Part shown: positions 51,264 through 60,967 of the stretch, one piece after another
How the letters are laid out: every line of letters starts with the position of its first letter
Numbering within the stretch: the first letter of the stretch is position 1
NCBI RefSeq assembly: GCF_963678165.1
Contig: NZ_OY782755.1
Coordinates: 1,302,001 to 1,366,000, forward strand
Direction: 5' to 3'
DNA: 64,000 nucleotides
Source: an uncultured Acetobacteroides sp.
GTDB taxonomy: Bacteria > Bacteroidota > Bacteroidia > Bacteroidales > ZOR0009
The notes under the pieces: generated by a model
Told to the model about the DNA's origin: nothing
The model's database searches: none
What the model saw: only the letters and a program-made list of their open reading frames with translations
Translations under genes and position numbers: made by a program

Positions 51264-53189
51264 CTACGGCTGATTTTGGTACTGGACAAAGTCGGGCTTG
51301 GTGGGTTTGAAGCCAGAAAGGCGCAACCTGTCGGAACCCGACATCTCAAATTGGTCTATTGTCCCTCCGTATGGCACTCGGGGGTAGAAGCCTAGCCGGA
51401 TGGAGAAGGTTTTGAAGGCAAGGTTGTCGTTCCTGATCCGTACTCCAATGCCAAAGCCGCTATACATTGGTCCCTTGAAGGGGCTGTTGCCGTGTCCGCT
51501 CATCCATGCAAGATCGGAGTAGGCGAAGAAAGCCATCTTAAAGTTCCACAGGGCGTAGGGGGAGTAGGCGATTGTTTCGAGATGGAAGCTGAGCCTGCGT
51601 TGCGCTTTGGTGCTGTCGCCCTCGTAGCCCCTGATTCCGTTGTACTCGTCGAGGTAAAGGCTTTCCTGGAGACCTCTGAACCGGTTGAAGCCGTGGGTGT
51701 AGTCGAGGCTAGCAAATTGGCGGAAGCGGTATACGCCTAGCTTAAAAAGGTTCGAGTAGTAGAAAAAACCGGTTCTGATTGTCCCCTGCTGGATGCTGTC
51801 GTTCTTAACGTACCCTCCGAGCTCCGCATAGCCCCTAAGGTAGCCTATCCCATCCACAATCCCTCCCTGCGATGTTTTCATCGCAAAGTAGGGGCGGTTG
51901 CGAAATTCGCCTTTTTCTAAGCCGCCAACCAGCTCTAGCTTATAGCCCGACGGAATATCCTCGGTACGCCCATAGCCGAGCAGCAGCTTGGTTTGGGTGT
52001 ACCACTGCTTTGCAATGGCTACGGAGCTTAGGTAGGCGGTTTGGTCGTGGTAAAGCGGATTGTCGATAATGGACACGTATCGATCACCGCAGAATCGGTT
52101 GTTGGTAATTCGGGCAGCAACGTACAGCTGCGGCTTGTTGACATCGAACTGGTGACTCAGAAAAATCGGGAAGGCATGTCCTACCCAAATATCGTTATGG
52201 AATTCTTCTACTGATGATTTTGTTTGATGCAGGGGGAATTGTATCATGTCCTGATACTTCTGCAGCGTCAGCCCATAGGCGTAGTTGCTCTTGTAGTAGT
52301 AGTCTTTTTGTACGTCCAAGATCAGATTCTTGAGGTCGAAGTAATTTGCAAAGCCGGCCTTTATGCGTACAATTTCCTTTCCAATATTGTTGATGGTGTA
52401 GTAGGCTTCGTAGCCGACGGAGGGGCTACGCTGATTGTTGTATCGGGTTCTGACAACAGCTTCATGGCCATATCCAAACGCATTTTCGTCGTATACTTCA
52501 ACAAAACCCTTTGCAGCAGAGTATGGCTCCCAGTGAAAGCCAATTGACCAGATATCTTGAATGGCAACATTCAAATCCACCGAGTCGGTGTTAGGAACCT
52601 CCTTGGGGGTAATCATCACATCGGAGATGTAGGGGAGGTTACGAATAATCACCTCCTTTTCGGAAAGCTCGTAGGGGGCAATTACCTGCCCCTCTTGGAT
52701 GTTTAGCGAGTTTCTAAGCGTTTTTTCGCGGGTGTTTCGGTGGATGCGATTGCCTGTTTTTTCGATTAGCGTTAGCTCCTCGTTTGGCTTCGAGTAGCTG
52801 ACGGTCGCCCCAAATACGTTTATATTTTGGATGGTGATCTTGCGAACTATTTTGCCACTAAAGAGGTCTAGGTACTCCTGCCTTCCGGTATTGATTTGAG
52901 ATGTGTCGGGCTTCCCTGCGAATACCCAGGCATTGAGGTGCTGGATTATGGCATTGTTGTTTTTAATTATTCTTTTAACTTTTTTGTTTTTGCGGAGAAT
53001 AACCAATTCAACAGAGTCGGGAAGGTAGAGTATGGTGTCTTTAGAAATTACCATCTCCTTTTTCCCAAGAAGAATTCTTGCTGGGCTTTTAATAAGAACC
53101 GAGTCTTTCGATACTTTGGGTCGCTTTGCTTCTGCGCTAAATAGAAGCAGGCAAAATAGGGAGACCAAAAGCAATCGTAATCCTCGCAT
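51264..53189 (-). CDS. BamA/TamA-like Omp85-family outer-membrane protein
   Basis: 641 residues. Signal peptide (MRGLRLLLVSLFCLLLFSAEA), a long N-terminal part with one or two POTRA-like domains (KIVRKITIQNINVFGATVSY, SEKEVIIRNLPYISDVMITP) and a C-terminal barrel of about 400 residues (IWSIGFHWEPYSAAKGF, LDEYNGIRGYEG, FKTFSIRLGFYPRVPYGG). The NGIRGYEG segment is the Omp85 VRGY-like motif. Shorter than BamA; likely an auxiliary assembly or lipid-transfer barrel. No TamB gene is nearby. Confidence 0.82.
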   Translation of the reverse strand: MRGLRLLLVSLFCLLLFSAEAKRPKVSKDSVLIKSPARILLGKKEMVISKDTILYLPDSVELVILRKNKKVKRIIKNNNAIIQHLNAWVFAGKPDTSQINTGRQEYLDLFSGKIVRKITIQNINVFGATVSYSKPNEELTLIEKTGNRIHRNTREKTLRNSLNIQEGQVIAPYELSEKEVIIRNLPYISDVMITPKEVPNTDSVDLNVAIQDIWSIGFHWEPYSAAKGFVEVYDENAFGYGHEAVVRTRYNNQRSPSVGYEAYYTINNIGKEIVRIKAGFANYFDLKNLILDVQKDYYYKSNYAYGLTLQKYQDMIQFPLHQTKSSVEEFHNDIWVGHAFPIFLSHQFDVNKPQLYVAARITNNRFCGDRYVSIIDNPLYHDQTAYLSSVAIAKQWYTQTKLLLGYGRTEDIPSGYKLELVGGLEKGEFRNRPYFAMKTSQGGIVDGIGYLRGYAELGGYVKNDSIQQGTIRTGFFYYSNLFKLGVYRFRQFASLDYTHGFNRFRGLQESLYLDEYNGIRGYEGDSTKAQRRLSFHLETIAYSPYALWNFKMAFFAYSDLAWMSGHGNSPFKGPMYSGFGIGVRIRNDNLAFKTFSIRLGFYPRVPYGGTIDQFEMSGSDRLRLSGFKPTKPDFVQYQNQP

Positions 53190-53247
53190 ATTAGGCTGGT
53201 AATTTCTGCGACTAAAATACGATAAAAAATAAGTCGTACGAGTATAA

Positions 53248-53282
53248 ATAGAGAAGAGAGGCTGTTGGCCTCTCTTCTCTAT
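53248..53282. terminator. Strong hairpin after the SiaB-like gene
   Basis: 15-bp perfect arms (ATAGAGAAGAGAGGC and its complement) with a 5-nt loop, just beyond the stop at 53297. T tract is weak (TATTTAT). Confidence 0.7.
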
Positions 53283-53296
53283 TATGTTTGCTTGCT

Positions 53297-53869
53297 TTAT
53301 TGGTAGATTTTCTTTGTGCTGACTTCGACTTTCAATATAAAAAAGTAGTAGTCGTCATCGAAGGGGATAAACTGGAAGTTTAGCTTCTCCTCAGTTTTTC
53401 GTGCAATGTCGATAAGTCCGAGTCCTGCACCACCTTTTTCGGTTAACATCCCCTCTTTCATTTGCTTTTTGTACATCTCTTTCAGCTCCTCCTTCGTGGC
53501 GTTGTTCACCTTTATGAGGTTTTCTTCGAGAATAACGCGATGTTCCGCGGCTACCTTATTGGAGGTAATAACGTAGTAGGTGTCGTTTTTCTTTCCGATA
53601 ATAAAAAGCCCGCTTCCGGTTTGGCTGCTTTTACTCAGCTCATCGGAATGCTTGTTCATGTTTTGTAGGGTCTCAACCATCACATGGAAAACCTTGCGCT
53701 GAACCGAACGTTCTTCGCTATTTCGCTCCATGCTTGATTCTGTCATGTTGGTGAACATGCGCGTGATCTCGTGGTTAAATTCCCCTAGATACACCAACGA
53801 AAATCCATTCTCGATCATTTCATCGTAAATGTTCGAAATGGATTTGATAAAAGAAAATGAAAGATCCAT
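53297..53869 (-). CDS. SiaB-like protein kinase (HATPase family)
   Basis: 190-residue GHKL-type ATP-binding protein related to SiaB/DUF6272. N-box-like FHVMVETLQNMNKHSDE (about 60-76), then SGLFIIGKKNDTYYVITSN, and G-box GGAGLGLIDIARKTEE. SiaB phosphorylates a SiaC-type partner, but neither SiaC nor a SiaA-like phosphatase is encoded in this window. It lies 29 bp after the M49 gene, so it ends a three-gene operon. Confidence 0.75.
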   Translation of the reverse strand: MDLSFSFIKSISNIYDEMIENGFSLVYLGEFNHEITRMFTNMTESSMERNSEERSVQRKVFHVMVETLQNMNKHSDELSKSSQTGSGLFIIGKKNDTYYVITSNKVAAEHRVILEENLIKVNNATKEELKEMYKKQMKEGMLTEKGGAGLGLIDIARKTEEKLNFQFIPFDDDYYFFILKVEVSTKKIYQ

Positions 53870-53898
53870 ATTAACAGCCTTGATTATAAAATTAGGTA

Positions 53899-55572
53899 CT
53901 AAAACTTAGACAGCCCAACCTCGTTTGGACCTTGAATAAAATTCAAGTCACGAGGGATATGCTTGCTATCTATACGTTTTAAGTCTTTCTTAAGAGTTGC
54001 AGGTATTGTTCCTTTCTCGCTTGCTCTTTTTAGAGCAGCTTCGTAGTCGCCATTTCCTTGGATAACAAGAATCTCGTGCGATAGATTTTTGATGGCTTGC
54101 TTCATCGCGTGCTCGTTGATGGTGTAGTAGCCTGTCTTGTTGTTTCTGCTAATAGCACCATTGTCGACAAAGTAGTTAAAGGTTGCCATGTTGGCTTTTC
54201 CATGTGAGCTGGCTGCTCCAAATCGAACCGAGCGGAAGATGCCAGCCGTAAAGGTTACGTAGTTCTCCATCAGCGCTTTTTTAGGAAGCGCCTTTAGCTT
54301 CACGAGTTCTCCAATCATGTAAAGACCGAGAATGTCGGCTTTGTTTTCTTCGAGTGCGCTGTATTGCTCTTTAAGTGCTTCACGAACGGCACCTTTTTTA
54401 TTTATTGTATTCTTGATTCCAAGTCCGTGAGCTACCTCATGGAACATGGTGTTTTGGAAGAATGCGTTAAAGGTAACCAAGTTGGCTTGCGAAGGATCGA
54501 TAACCACCTCCGAAATAGGTTTAACGATGAGGTTAAACTTAGCCTCCATTACATTTTTAAGCATTAGCTTGCGGCTACCCTTCTTTAGCTGCACTCTAGG
54601 ATCGTTTGGAAGGTTGATGGCGATGGTTTTGCCAGCAGCGTTGCAATCGCCAGCATAGTAGATGGCGCTGTAAACGCCGATGTCAGACCCTTTGGCTGGA
54701 ACTTCTTTCTTGTACTTCTTCTGAACAGGTAATGCCTTTTGTAGTTTAGGCAGATACTTAATAAACTGGTTGTAGTACTTTGTTTCGCTATGGTTTTTTA
54801 ATAAGATATACGCCTCGAAAGCGGTTTTATAGTTAAACAGCTCGTCTTCGTAGTTCTCAATAGGTCCAGCAACAAAATCGATGTTGCTATTTTTCATATC
54901 CATCCAAACCAAATCGCTTGGGTAGTAGTTGTCAGTTCGGAATGATTTTGCTCTTGTTGCAAGATACTTTTTCAGTTGCTTGTTATCTGCTAACTTGGCT
55001 GCTTGATCGAGCAGCTTTGCGGCTTTTTCGATTTGTTCGCTATAGGCAACAGAGTAGGGTACAGATGCCAGTTGTCCAGCCTCATCACGTCTTACAATTG
55101 TATATTGGCTTTTTTTGTCGGCAGAATCCCACTCTTCAAACTCTGATTTCGTCATATTGGTAGGATAGAAGTTTGCCCCAAGTGGTTTTTCTTCGAATCC
55201 TCTAATAAATGACTTATTACCATCTAATCGATCCCATGGACCATAGTTTATGGTAAAATACTTCTTTGCAGCTTTTCCCTTAATGGTGTCAAGTACTTGC
55301 GATTTATCTCCAAATGCTTGTAGCCAGTATATGTCATCCATTATGCGGCTTACCTCAAATAACTTGATGAGAATCTTTTTTTCCTTGTCCGACAGGTTAC
55401 TTATGTCTGCGGTTAGGTTGAAATCAGCATACTCGGCAACTTTAGCGTTAAGAGTGCTTTCTTCTTTTGCTTTTAGGTCAACTTTAGCAGTCTTTTTATT
55501 GTCGTTACCACCTCCACATGCAGTAAAGAGGAGTGTAGCGGCAACTAGTCCAAAAAGGAATTTATTCTTCAT
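53899..55572 (-). CDS. M49-like zinc metallopeptidase lipoprotein
   Basis: 557 residues with lipoprotein signal (LLFTACGGGN). Zn site FHEVAHGLG (about 383-391) is a five-residue HExxH, followed by EENKADILGLYM carrying the third ligand Glu, as in family M49 (dipeptidyl-peptidase III). Classical DPP III has HExxGH instead, so this belongs to the shorter-motif branch. Probably a periplasm-facing or surface peptidase cleaving short peptides. Separated by 23 bp from the upstream hypothetical gene and 29 bp from the SiaB-like gene. Confidence 0.8.
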   Translation of the reverse strand: MKNKFLFGLVAATLLFTACGGGNDNKKTAKVDLKAKEESTLNAKVAEYADFNLTADISNLSDKEKKILIKLFEVSRIMDDIYWLQAFGDKSQVLDTIKGKAAKKYFTINYGPWDRLDGNKSFIRGFEEKPLGANFYPTNMTKSEFEEWDSADKKSQYTIVRRDEAGQLASVPYSVAYSEQIEKAAKLLDQAAKLADNKQLKKYLATRAKSFRTDNYYPSDLVWMDMKNSNIDFVAGPIENYEDELFNYKTAFEAYILLKNHSETKYYNQFIKYLPKLQKALPVQKKYKKEVPAKGSDIGVYSAIYYAGDCNAAGKTIAINLPNDPRVQLKKGSRKLMLKNVMEAKFNLIVKPISEVVIDPSQANLVTFNAFFQNTMFHEVAHGLGIKNTINKKGAVREALKEQYSALEENKADILGLYMIGELVKLKALPKKALMENYVTFTAGIFRSVRFGAASSHGKANMATFNYFVDNGAISRNNKTGYYTINEHAMKQAIKNLSHEILVIQGNGDYEAALKRASEKGTIPATLKKDLKRIDSKHIPRDLNFIQGPNEVGLSKF

Positions 55573-55595
55573 TTTTAATATTTGTAGACGTCAAT

Positions 55596-56300
55596 TTATC
55601 CGTTAACATCGTCAGAATTAAACTTGTAACCAAGGCGTTTCCCCGTTTGCATTTTCGAGTTCTCGATCTTGGTGTTCATTTGAGCAACCGAGGCAATCTT
55701 TACCGTGTCGTATGGGGGAACCAGCAAATCAAATTCTAGAGAATAAACAATCGCAGTCTCAATTATCTTTTTTAGAGCATCTGGTGTTATGGGTGAATTC
55801 CCAAAGTTGCTGTACAAGAATGCCATTTGACGTTTCCCTTCGACAAAATAGTTCAGATCCTTGTTTATGAATATTCTGCCAATAAGGTAGCCGAGGTCAT
55901 CAAGTCGGTTGTACTTAAACGAATCGGTAAGGAAGTTGTAGATGTTAATTACGCCGCAAAGCGCATTAAGCTTATCCTGCTCAACATAGGAGGTTTTCCA
56001 AATTTGGTGATCTCTGTCGAATTGGAAAACGTTAGTGTGCATGCTAAAGATAAGAATGTCTTCGGCTATACGGATTTCTGCTTCAAACTTACCTCGATCG
56101 CGATATTCCAATTTCACCCTGCGGTCTACGCCGGAAAGTTCTTCGTTGATATCGTTGGTTAACTCGTGAAGCATCTCCTTTAACTGGTTGAATACTTCGA
56201 AAGTATTATCGTATACTTTCTGCTTAATGTTGGTCTTTAGCTGAAGGATATCGATGATGCCGTTTAAGTTTTGCTTGTTTTCCTGCGGGTCAGAATCCAT
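55596..56300 (-). CDS. Conserved hypothetical protein in M49/SiaB operon
   Basis: 234 residues, cytoplasmic. N-terminal coiled helix (IIDILQLKTNIKQKVYDNTF), middle beta-rich region (AEIRIAEDILIFSMHTNVFQF) and C-terminal RQMAFLYSNFGNSPITP. No family recognised. First gene of a compact set with the M49 lipoprotein and SiaB-like kinase; a TATATTTA promoter element lies at 56330-56337 on the minus strand. Its link with a SiaB-type kinase hints at signalling, which is speculative. Confidence 0.65.
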   Translation of the reverse strand: MDSDPQENKQNLNGIIDILQLKTNIKQKVYDNTFEVFNQLKEMLHELTNDINEELSGVDRRVKLEYRDRGKFEAEIRIAEDILIFSMHTNVFQFDRDHQIWKTSYVEQDKLNALCGVINIYNFLTDSFKYNRLDDLGYLIGRIFINKDLNYFVEGKRQMAFLYSNFGNSPITPDALKKIIETAIVYSLEFDLLVPPYDTVKIASVAQMNTKIENSKMQTGKRLGYKFNSDDVNG

Positions 56301-56345
56301 GACTGTTATTTGTTTTTATTCGAGCCATAAATATATAAAAATGGC

Positions 56346-56378
56346 AAAAGGGGAACGATTATTTCCCCCTTTTTTTGT
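56346..56378 (-). terminator. Terminator after proS
   Basis: AAAGGGGGAA and TTCCCCTTTT arms on the minus strand, followed by a T-rich tail; G-T adjustments in the stem are minor. Confidence 0.7.
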
Positions 56379-56394
56379 GTTTTATACAACTTGA

Positions 56395-57870
56395 CTAGTA
56401 AGATCTAGCAATAATCACGCGTTGTTTGGATGGTTTTCCTGTAACCATACACTTGCCTTCTTCCATTTCGCCTTCTAGCGGAATGCAACGAATGGTTGCT
56501 TTGGTTTCCTCCTTGATGAGTTCTTCGGTTTCAGCAGTTCCATCCCAGTGGCATAGAAAGAAACCTCCCTTTTCATCGAGAAGACGCTTAAATTCATCGT
56601 AGTTGTCAACCTTGGTGGTCATTTCCTTACGATGGTTAAGAGCCTTATTGTAGATGTTCTGCTGGATGTTGGTAAGAAGTTGCTCGATATAGTCTGCAAT
56701 TCCTTCTTGCGAAAGAAGTTGCTTTTCGAGTGTGTCGCGACGGGCAATTTCGATGGTGCCGTTTTGGAAGTCGCGAGGGCCCATTGCAACGCGAACAGGT
56801 ACGCCCTTTAGTTCGTATTCTGCAAACTTGAATCCTGGCTTAAAGTTGTCTCTATCATCAAGTTTAACCGAAATGCCTTTTGCTTCAAGTTGCTTCTTGA
56901 TCTCCTTTAGCTTGCCGCTGATGCTTTCAAGTTCTTCGGTTCCCTTGTATATAGGTACCATTACAACTTGGATTGGCGCCAACTTTGGAGGTAGAACCAA
57001 ACCGTTATCGTCGGAGTGGCTCATGATTAGTGCACCCATTAGACGGGTTGATACGCCCCAAGAGGTTGCCCATACGTAATCGAGTTTACCTTCCTTATTG
57101 GTGAACTGTACGTCGAAAGCTTTTGCAAAGTTTTGACCCAAGAAGTGAGAGGTTCCCGATTGAAGTGCCTTGCCATCCTGCATCATTGCCTCAATGGTGT
57201 AGGTTTCAACGGCTCCTGCAAAACGTTCGGTTGGCGATTTACGGCCAATGGTTACCGGCACGGCCATCCAGTTCTCCGCAAAATCGGCGTAAACATTAAT
57301 CATTCTCTCAGTTTCTTCTAATGCCTCCTGTGAAGTTGCATGTGCAGTATGGCCTTCTTGCCAAAGGAATTCGGCGGTGCGGAGGAAGAGACGAGTTCTC
57401 ATCTCCCAGCGTACCACGTTGGCCCATTGGTTGACGAGAATTGGAAGATCGCGGTACGACTGAATCCAATTCTTATAGGTGTTCCAAATAATGGTTTCCG
57501 ATGTAGGGCGAACGATGAGTTCTTCTTCTAGCTTGGCTTCAGGGTCAACAACAACACCTTTGCCATTTGGATCGTTCTTTAGGCGGTAGTGGGTTACTAC
57601 GGCACATTCTTTAGCAAATCCCTCAACATGGGCTGCTTCCTTGCTAAGAAACGACTTCGGGATGAAGAGCGGGAAGTATGCATTTTCGTGGCCTGTATCC
57701 TTAAACATCTGGTCGAGGGTGCGCTGCATCTTTTCCCAGATGGCGTAACCGTAGGGTTTAATCACCATACAGCCCCTGACTGCCGAATTCTCAGCTAAGT
57801 TGGCTTTTAGTACAATATCATTGTACCAAAGCGAATAATTCTCCGAGCGTGGAGTTACTTCCTTTGCCAT
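56395..57870 (-). CDS. proS: Prolyl-tRNA synthetase (archaeal/eukaryotic type)
   Basis: 491-residue class II synthetase of the short type that lacks the bacterial editing insertion. Motif 2 region [20 protein letters not shown], the [15 protein letters not shown] segment, anticodon-binding domain near 290-390 (VVMVPIYKG), and a C-terminal zinc-like domain ending IIARSY with the terminal Tyr conserved in this type. It charges tRNA-Pro. Monocistronic, divergent from the following lipoprotein gene. Confidence 0.96.
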   Translation of the reverse strand: MAKEVTPRSENYSLWYNDIVLKANLAENSAVRGCMVIKPYGYAIWEKMQRTLDQMFKDTGHENAYFPLFIPKSFLSKEAAHVEGFAKECAVVTHYRLKNDPNGKGVVVDPEAKLEEELIVRPTSETIIWNTYKNWIQSYRDLPILVNQWANVVRWEMRTRLFLRTAEFLWQEGHTAHATSQEALEETERMINVYADFAENWMAVPVTIGRKSPTERFAGAVETYTIEAMMQDGKALQSGTSHFLGQNFAKAFDVQFTNKEGKLDYVWATSWGVSTRLMGALIMSHSDDNGLVLPPKLAPIQVVMVPIYKGTEELESISGKLKEIKKQLEAKGISVKLDDRDNFKPGFKFAEYELKGVPVRVAMGPRDFQNGTIEIARRDTLEKQLLSQEGIADYIEQLLTNIQQNIYNKALNHRKEMTTKVDNYDEFKRLLDEKGGFFLCHWDGTAETEELIKEETKATIRCIPLEGEMEEGKCMVTGKPSKQRVIIARSY

Positions 57871-57894
57871 GCGACTTTGGTATGAAATTTGCTT

Positions 57895-57902
57895 TATTTT
57901 TG
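57895..57902 (+). promoter_or_regulatory. -7 promoter element (TATTTTTG)
   Basis: TAnnTTTG with TTTG at 57876-57879 upstream; precedes the lipoprotein gene by about 65 nt. Confidence 0.5.
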
Positions 57903-57966
57903 TAAGATTTGTGAACGCAAAATAAATAAATAAAATCGGTTTCTCATAAAACGCTGGAGGGTCATT

Positions 57967-59268
57967 ATGAAAGCTTTAAAATTATTCACATTGCTGGTTC
58001 CTATAGCACTTCTTGGGGTGTCTTGTGGTACGAGTTCGAGGCTAGGCGGTAGTTCTGCTGGCGACGATATCTACTACAACCCAACACAAGACGCTAAGGA
58101 ACAAGTGGTAAGCGCTTCGAATGGTAAGCGGGTGCCTCTTGATAAGTCGTATAACGATTTAGTTAATGAAACCAATAGAACTTTGGCGGATACCATTTAT
58201 GTTGCTTCTGAATCCGATTCGACAGGCAATCCTTACCAGGATGTTTTAGCCGATTCCTACGAAAAAGCAAAGCGTAATCGAGAGTTGGGATATAAAGATC
58301 CATGGTATGGCATGCCATCGAGTGCTGCTTATTCGCAAAATATGTGGTATGCTACAGCTTACGATCCTGCATTCTATAACGTCATCGTAATGGGGAATAC
58401 GATATGGGCAGAGCCTAAGTACATCTCCTCGATGTTTGGCTATCCATACTACAACTCGTACGTTAACTTTGGACCTTACTACAGCCCATACAGAAATTCA
58501 TGGAACATGAGTTTTGGTGTTGGTTGGGGCTGGGGATTGAGCACCAACTGGGGTTGGGGTTATGATTCTTACTGGGATTATCCTTATTACGGCAACTCCT
58601 GGGGTGGATATGGACATCATTATCATGATGGCTACTACTCGGGGAGAGGGTATCGTGATGTTGTTTACGGCCCACGCGATGGTGGCATGCGTTACGGAAC
58701 GCCAAGTGTTCGCAACTATCCGTCTTCGAGAGGGTATAGCTATTCAAATACCAGCAATCCATCGAGGGTGAGCCGTGATGGTAATTCTGATGTGATCCGT
58801 TCGAGCAGGGGTAGTTCTTCTGTAAGGCGAGATGATTCGCGTACCTATCAGAGTGGAACATCCGCTCGCGATTACCAATCGGTTACGACGCGACGTTCGG
58901 TAATTACTACACCTACCCGTCAGCCTAGCAGCAGCAGAGAGGCGTATACGCCTACCTATACCTATAGCAGGCCAACGCGCTCTGGTCAGCCTGTATTTAA
59001 TGAGGGAAGCAGTTCTGGAGCATCAAGGACGTACGAGCGTCGCAACTCGACAGCCGTTGTGCCAAGATCGGAGAGCAGCAGCTCTTACGACAATAGCCGT
59101 AGCTACCCATCGCGCAGCAATAACGACAGCAATAGCCCATCGCGTAGCAGCAGCTACAACTCGGGTAGCAGCTATTCGTCGCCATCAAGAAGCTCTTCGT
59201 CTAGCTCTAGTAGTTCATCGTCGAGTAGCCGTTCGGAAAGTTCGGGTAGCAGCCGTGGACGTAGGTAA
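57967..59268 (+). CDS. Lipoprotein with Ser/Arg-rich low-complexity tail
   Basis: 433 residues. Lipoprotein signal ([16 protein letters not shown]). A middle region rich in Tyr, Trp and Gly ([39 protein letters not shown]) is followed by a C-terminal third dominated by Ser and Arg ([15 protein letters not shown], long Ser runs). No catalytic domain recognised. Probably a surface or periplasmic structural protein. The FadL-type porin gene starts 57 bp downstream in the same direction, so they may be co-expressed. Confidence 0.7.
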   Translation: MKALKLFTLLVPIALLGVSCGTSSRLGGSSAGDDIYYNPTQDAKEQVVSASNGKRVPLDKSYNDLVNETNRTLADTIYVASESDSTGNPYQDVLADSYEKAKRNRELGYKDPWYGMPSSAAYSQNMWYATAYDPAFYNVIVMGNTIWAEPKYISSMFGYPYYNSYVNFGPYYSPYRNSWNMSFGVGWGWGLSTNWGWGYDSYWDYPYYGNSWGGYGHHYHDGYYSGRGYRDVVYGPRDGGMRYGTPSVRNYPSSRGYSYSNTSNPSRVSRDGNSDVIRSSRGSSSVRRDDSRTYQSGTSARDYQSVTTRRSVITTPTRQPSSSREAYTPTYTYSRPTRSGQPVFNEGSSSGASRTYERRNSTAVVPRSESSSSYDNSRSYPSRSNNDSNSPSRSSSYNSGSSYSSPSRSSSSSSSSSSSSSRSESSGSSRGRR

Positions 59269-59325
59269 TGCTTAATAACAATGATTACAACCAACCCACT
59301 TAAATAACAACTAATACGTGTGATT

Positions 59326-60915
59326 ATGAGACTTCGCGCAATACTACTAGGGGGAACCTGCAGCCTGATGGCTGTAGGCGCCCTTGCCCAAAGCGAAACT
59401 GATGTGCTCCGCTTTTCGCAAACTTACATGAAGGGATCGGCAAGGTTTACCGCCATGGGTGGTGCCTTTGGTGCGCTAGGGGGCGATATGTCCTCGTTTA
59501 TGATAAACCCAGCAGGGGTAGGTGTTTACCGCTCTTCGGAGTTTACTTTCTCTACTGGAATTCTTAACAGCAACCAAAAAATAGATTATCGTGGCGATAG
59601 GTCTTTTGATGGACATACGTCGGTAAATGTCGGTAATGCAGGTCTTGTTTTGAATTTTTTCAATAACTCTAATAGCGAACTTCGGAATTTCAATCTCGGT
59701 ATTTCCTACAACAGACTGAATGATTTTAATCAGAATACCTTCTTGTCTGGTGTTAATAACGAAAATTCTATTACCGACTACTTTGCAGAAAAATCCTATG
59801 GAATAAAGCAGGTTGATCTGTTAAGCCAAAATCCATTTGATTCGAACTTGCCTTGGAACTCTATTCTTGCTTGGAAAACGTATTTAATGGATCCTGCTAG
59901 TTCAGATAACAATAATCAGTTTTATCTTACTCCATTGGCTCGAACAAGGTATGCCAAGGATCCATATTATGCGCCATACGCAAGAGATATTGACAAGAAA
60001 GGGCTGAATGATGCCGTTTTTCAGGATCAATGGGAAGAGGTTCGTGGTTTTAATGATGTAGTGAATATTGCTTTTGGCGGAAATTTGATGGATGTGGTTT
60101 ACGTTGGAGGTTCGCTAAATATCACAAACATCAATTACCATTCGACAAAGAACTACCACGAACAAGCAGATAAGAACAACCTGTCAAATTTCAATGAACT
60201 GAATTACGAAGAGATTTACAACGCTTATGGTACAGGAGTATCGTTAGGCTTAGGAATGATCCTTAAGCCAATTCAAGAGATTCGTATAGGGGTTTCCTAC
60301 CAATCGCCAACTTGGAATTCGATTGATGAGGACTATTCGGCATATATGAATTCAACCTTTTTGAATGTTAACAATGGTTTTGCAGAGTACGATACCCCAA
60401 TCAATACCTTTAGCTATCGTATCTCATCTCCACAACGTCTTACGGGGAGCCTTGGATTTATTCTTGGAAACTACGGCATAATTAGTGCTGATGTTGATTG
60501 GGTAAACTATGCTGGAATGAGAATTCATGGTTCGAATGATTATCGAACACTTTTTAATAATATTAATAGTGCCATTGATAATAGCTACCGCAATACAATA
60601 AACGCAAGAGTAGGTGGTGAACTTAAATTGGATAAACTTGCCTTTCGTGCAGGTTATCAGTACTACCAAAATCCTTACAAAAAGGATTTCATCAATTCCG
60701 ATAATGCTACAAACGTTTACTCTGCTGGTTTTGGCTACCGCACTCGTTCGTTCTTCTTCGACTTTGCGTATAGCCTTATGACGATGAAAAATGCTTATTC
60801 GTTATACGACTACTACTATAAGGATGCCAACTCAACGGTTGACATCTACTCGGGCACTGCTACGTCCAACATCAACCGTAATTCGTACATTGTGACGCTA
60901 GGGTTTAAGTTCTAG
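59326..60915 (+). CDS. OmpP1/FadL-type outer-membrane transport protein
   Basis: 529 residues. Signal peptide (MRLRAILLGGTCSLMAVGALAQ), then ARFTAMGGAFGALGGDMSSFM and INPAGVGVYRSSEFTFS, the N-terminal plug-like pattern of FadL/TodX porins, and barrel strands through the end (SYIVTLGFKF). It would allow hydrophobic compounds across the outer membrane; the substrate is unknown. A GTG two codons upstream is an alternative start. A terminator shared with the convergent wbqC-like gene follows. Confidence 0.85.
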   Translation: MRLRAILLGGTCSLMAVGALAQSETDVLRFSQTYMKGSARFTAMGGAFGALGGDMSSFMINPAGVGVYRSSEFTFSTGILNSNQKIDYRGDRSFDGHTSVNVGNAGLVLNFFNNSNSELRNFNLGISYNRLNDFNQNTFLSGVNNENSITDYFAEKSYGIKQVDLLSQNPFDSNLPWNSILAWKTYLMDPASSDNNNQFYLTPLARTRYAKDPYYAPYARDIDKKGLNDAVFQDQWEEVRGFNDVVNIAFGGNLMDVVYVGGSLNITNINYHSTKNYHEQADKNNLSNFNELNYEEIYNAYGTGVSLGLGMILKPIQEIRIGVSYQSPTWNSIDEDYSAYMNSTFLNVNNGFAEYDTPINTFSYRISSPQRLTGSLGFILGNYGIISADVDWVNYAGMRIHGSNDYRTLFNNINSAIDNSYRNTINARVGGELKLDKLAFRAGYQYYQNPYKKDFINSDNATNVYSAGFGYRTRSFFFDFAYSLMTMKNAYSLYDYYYKDANSTVDIYSGTATSNINRNSYIVTLGFKF

Positions 60916-60934
60916 GTTCATCAGAATATAAAAT

Positions 60935-60967
60935 GAAAGGCGGGTGTTGCTACTCGCCTTTTTTTAT
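60935..60967. terminator. Bidirectional terminator overlapping the WbqC stop
   Basis: AAGGCG...CGCCTT stem with T-run; the WbqC stop codon (60950-60952) lies within the loop. Confidence 0.8.
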
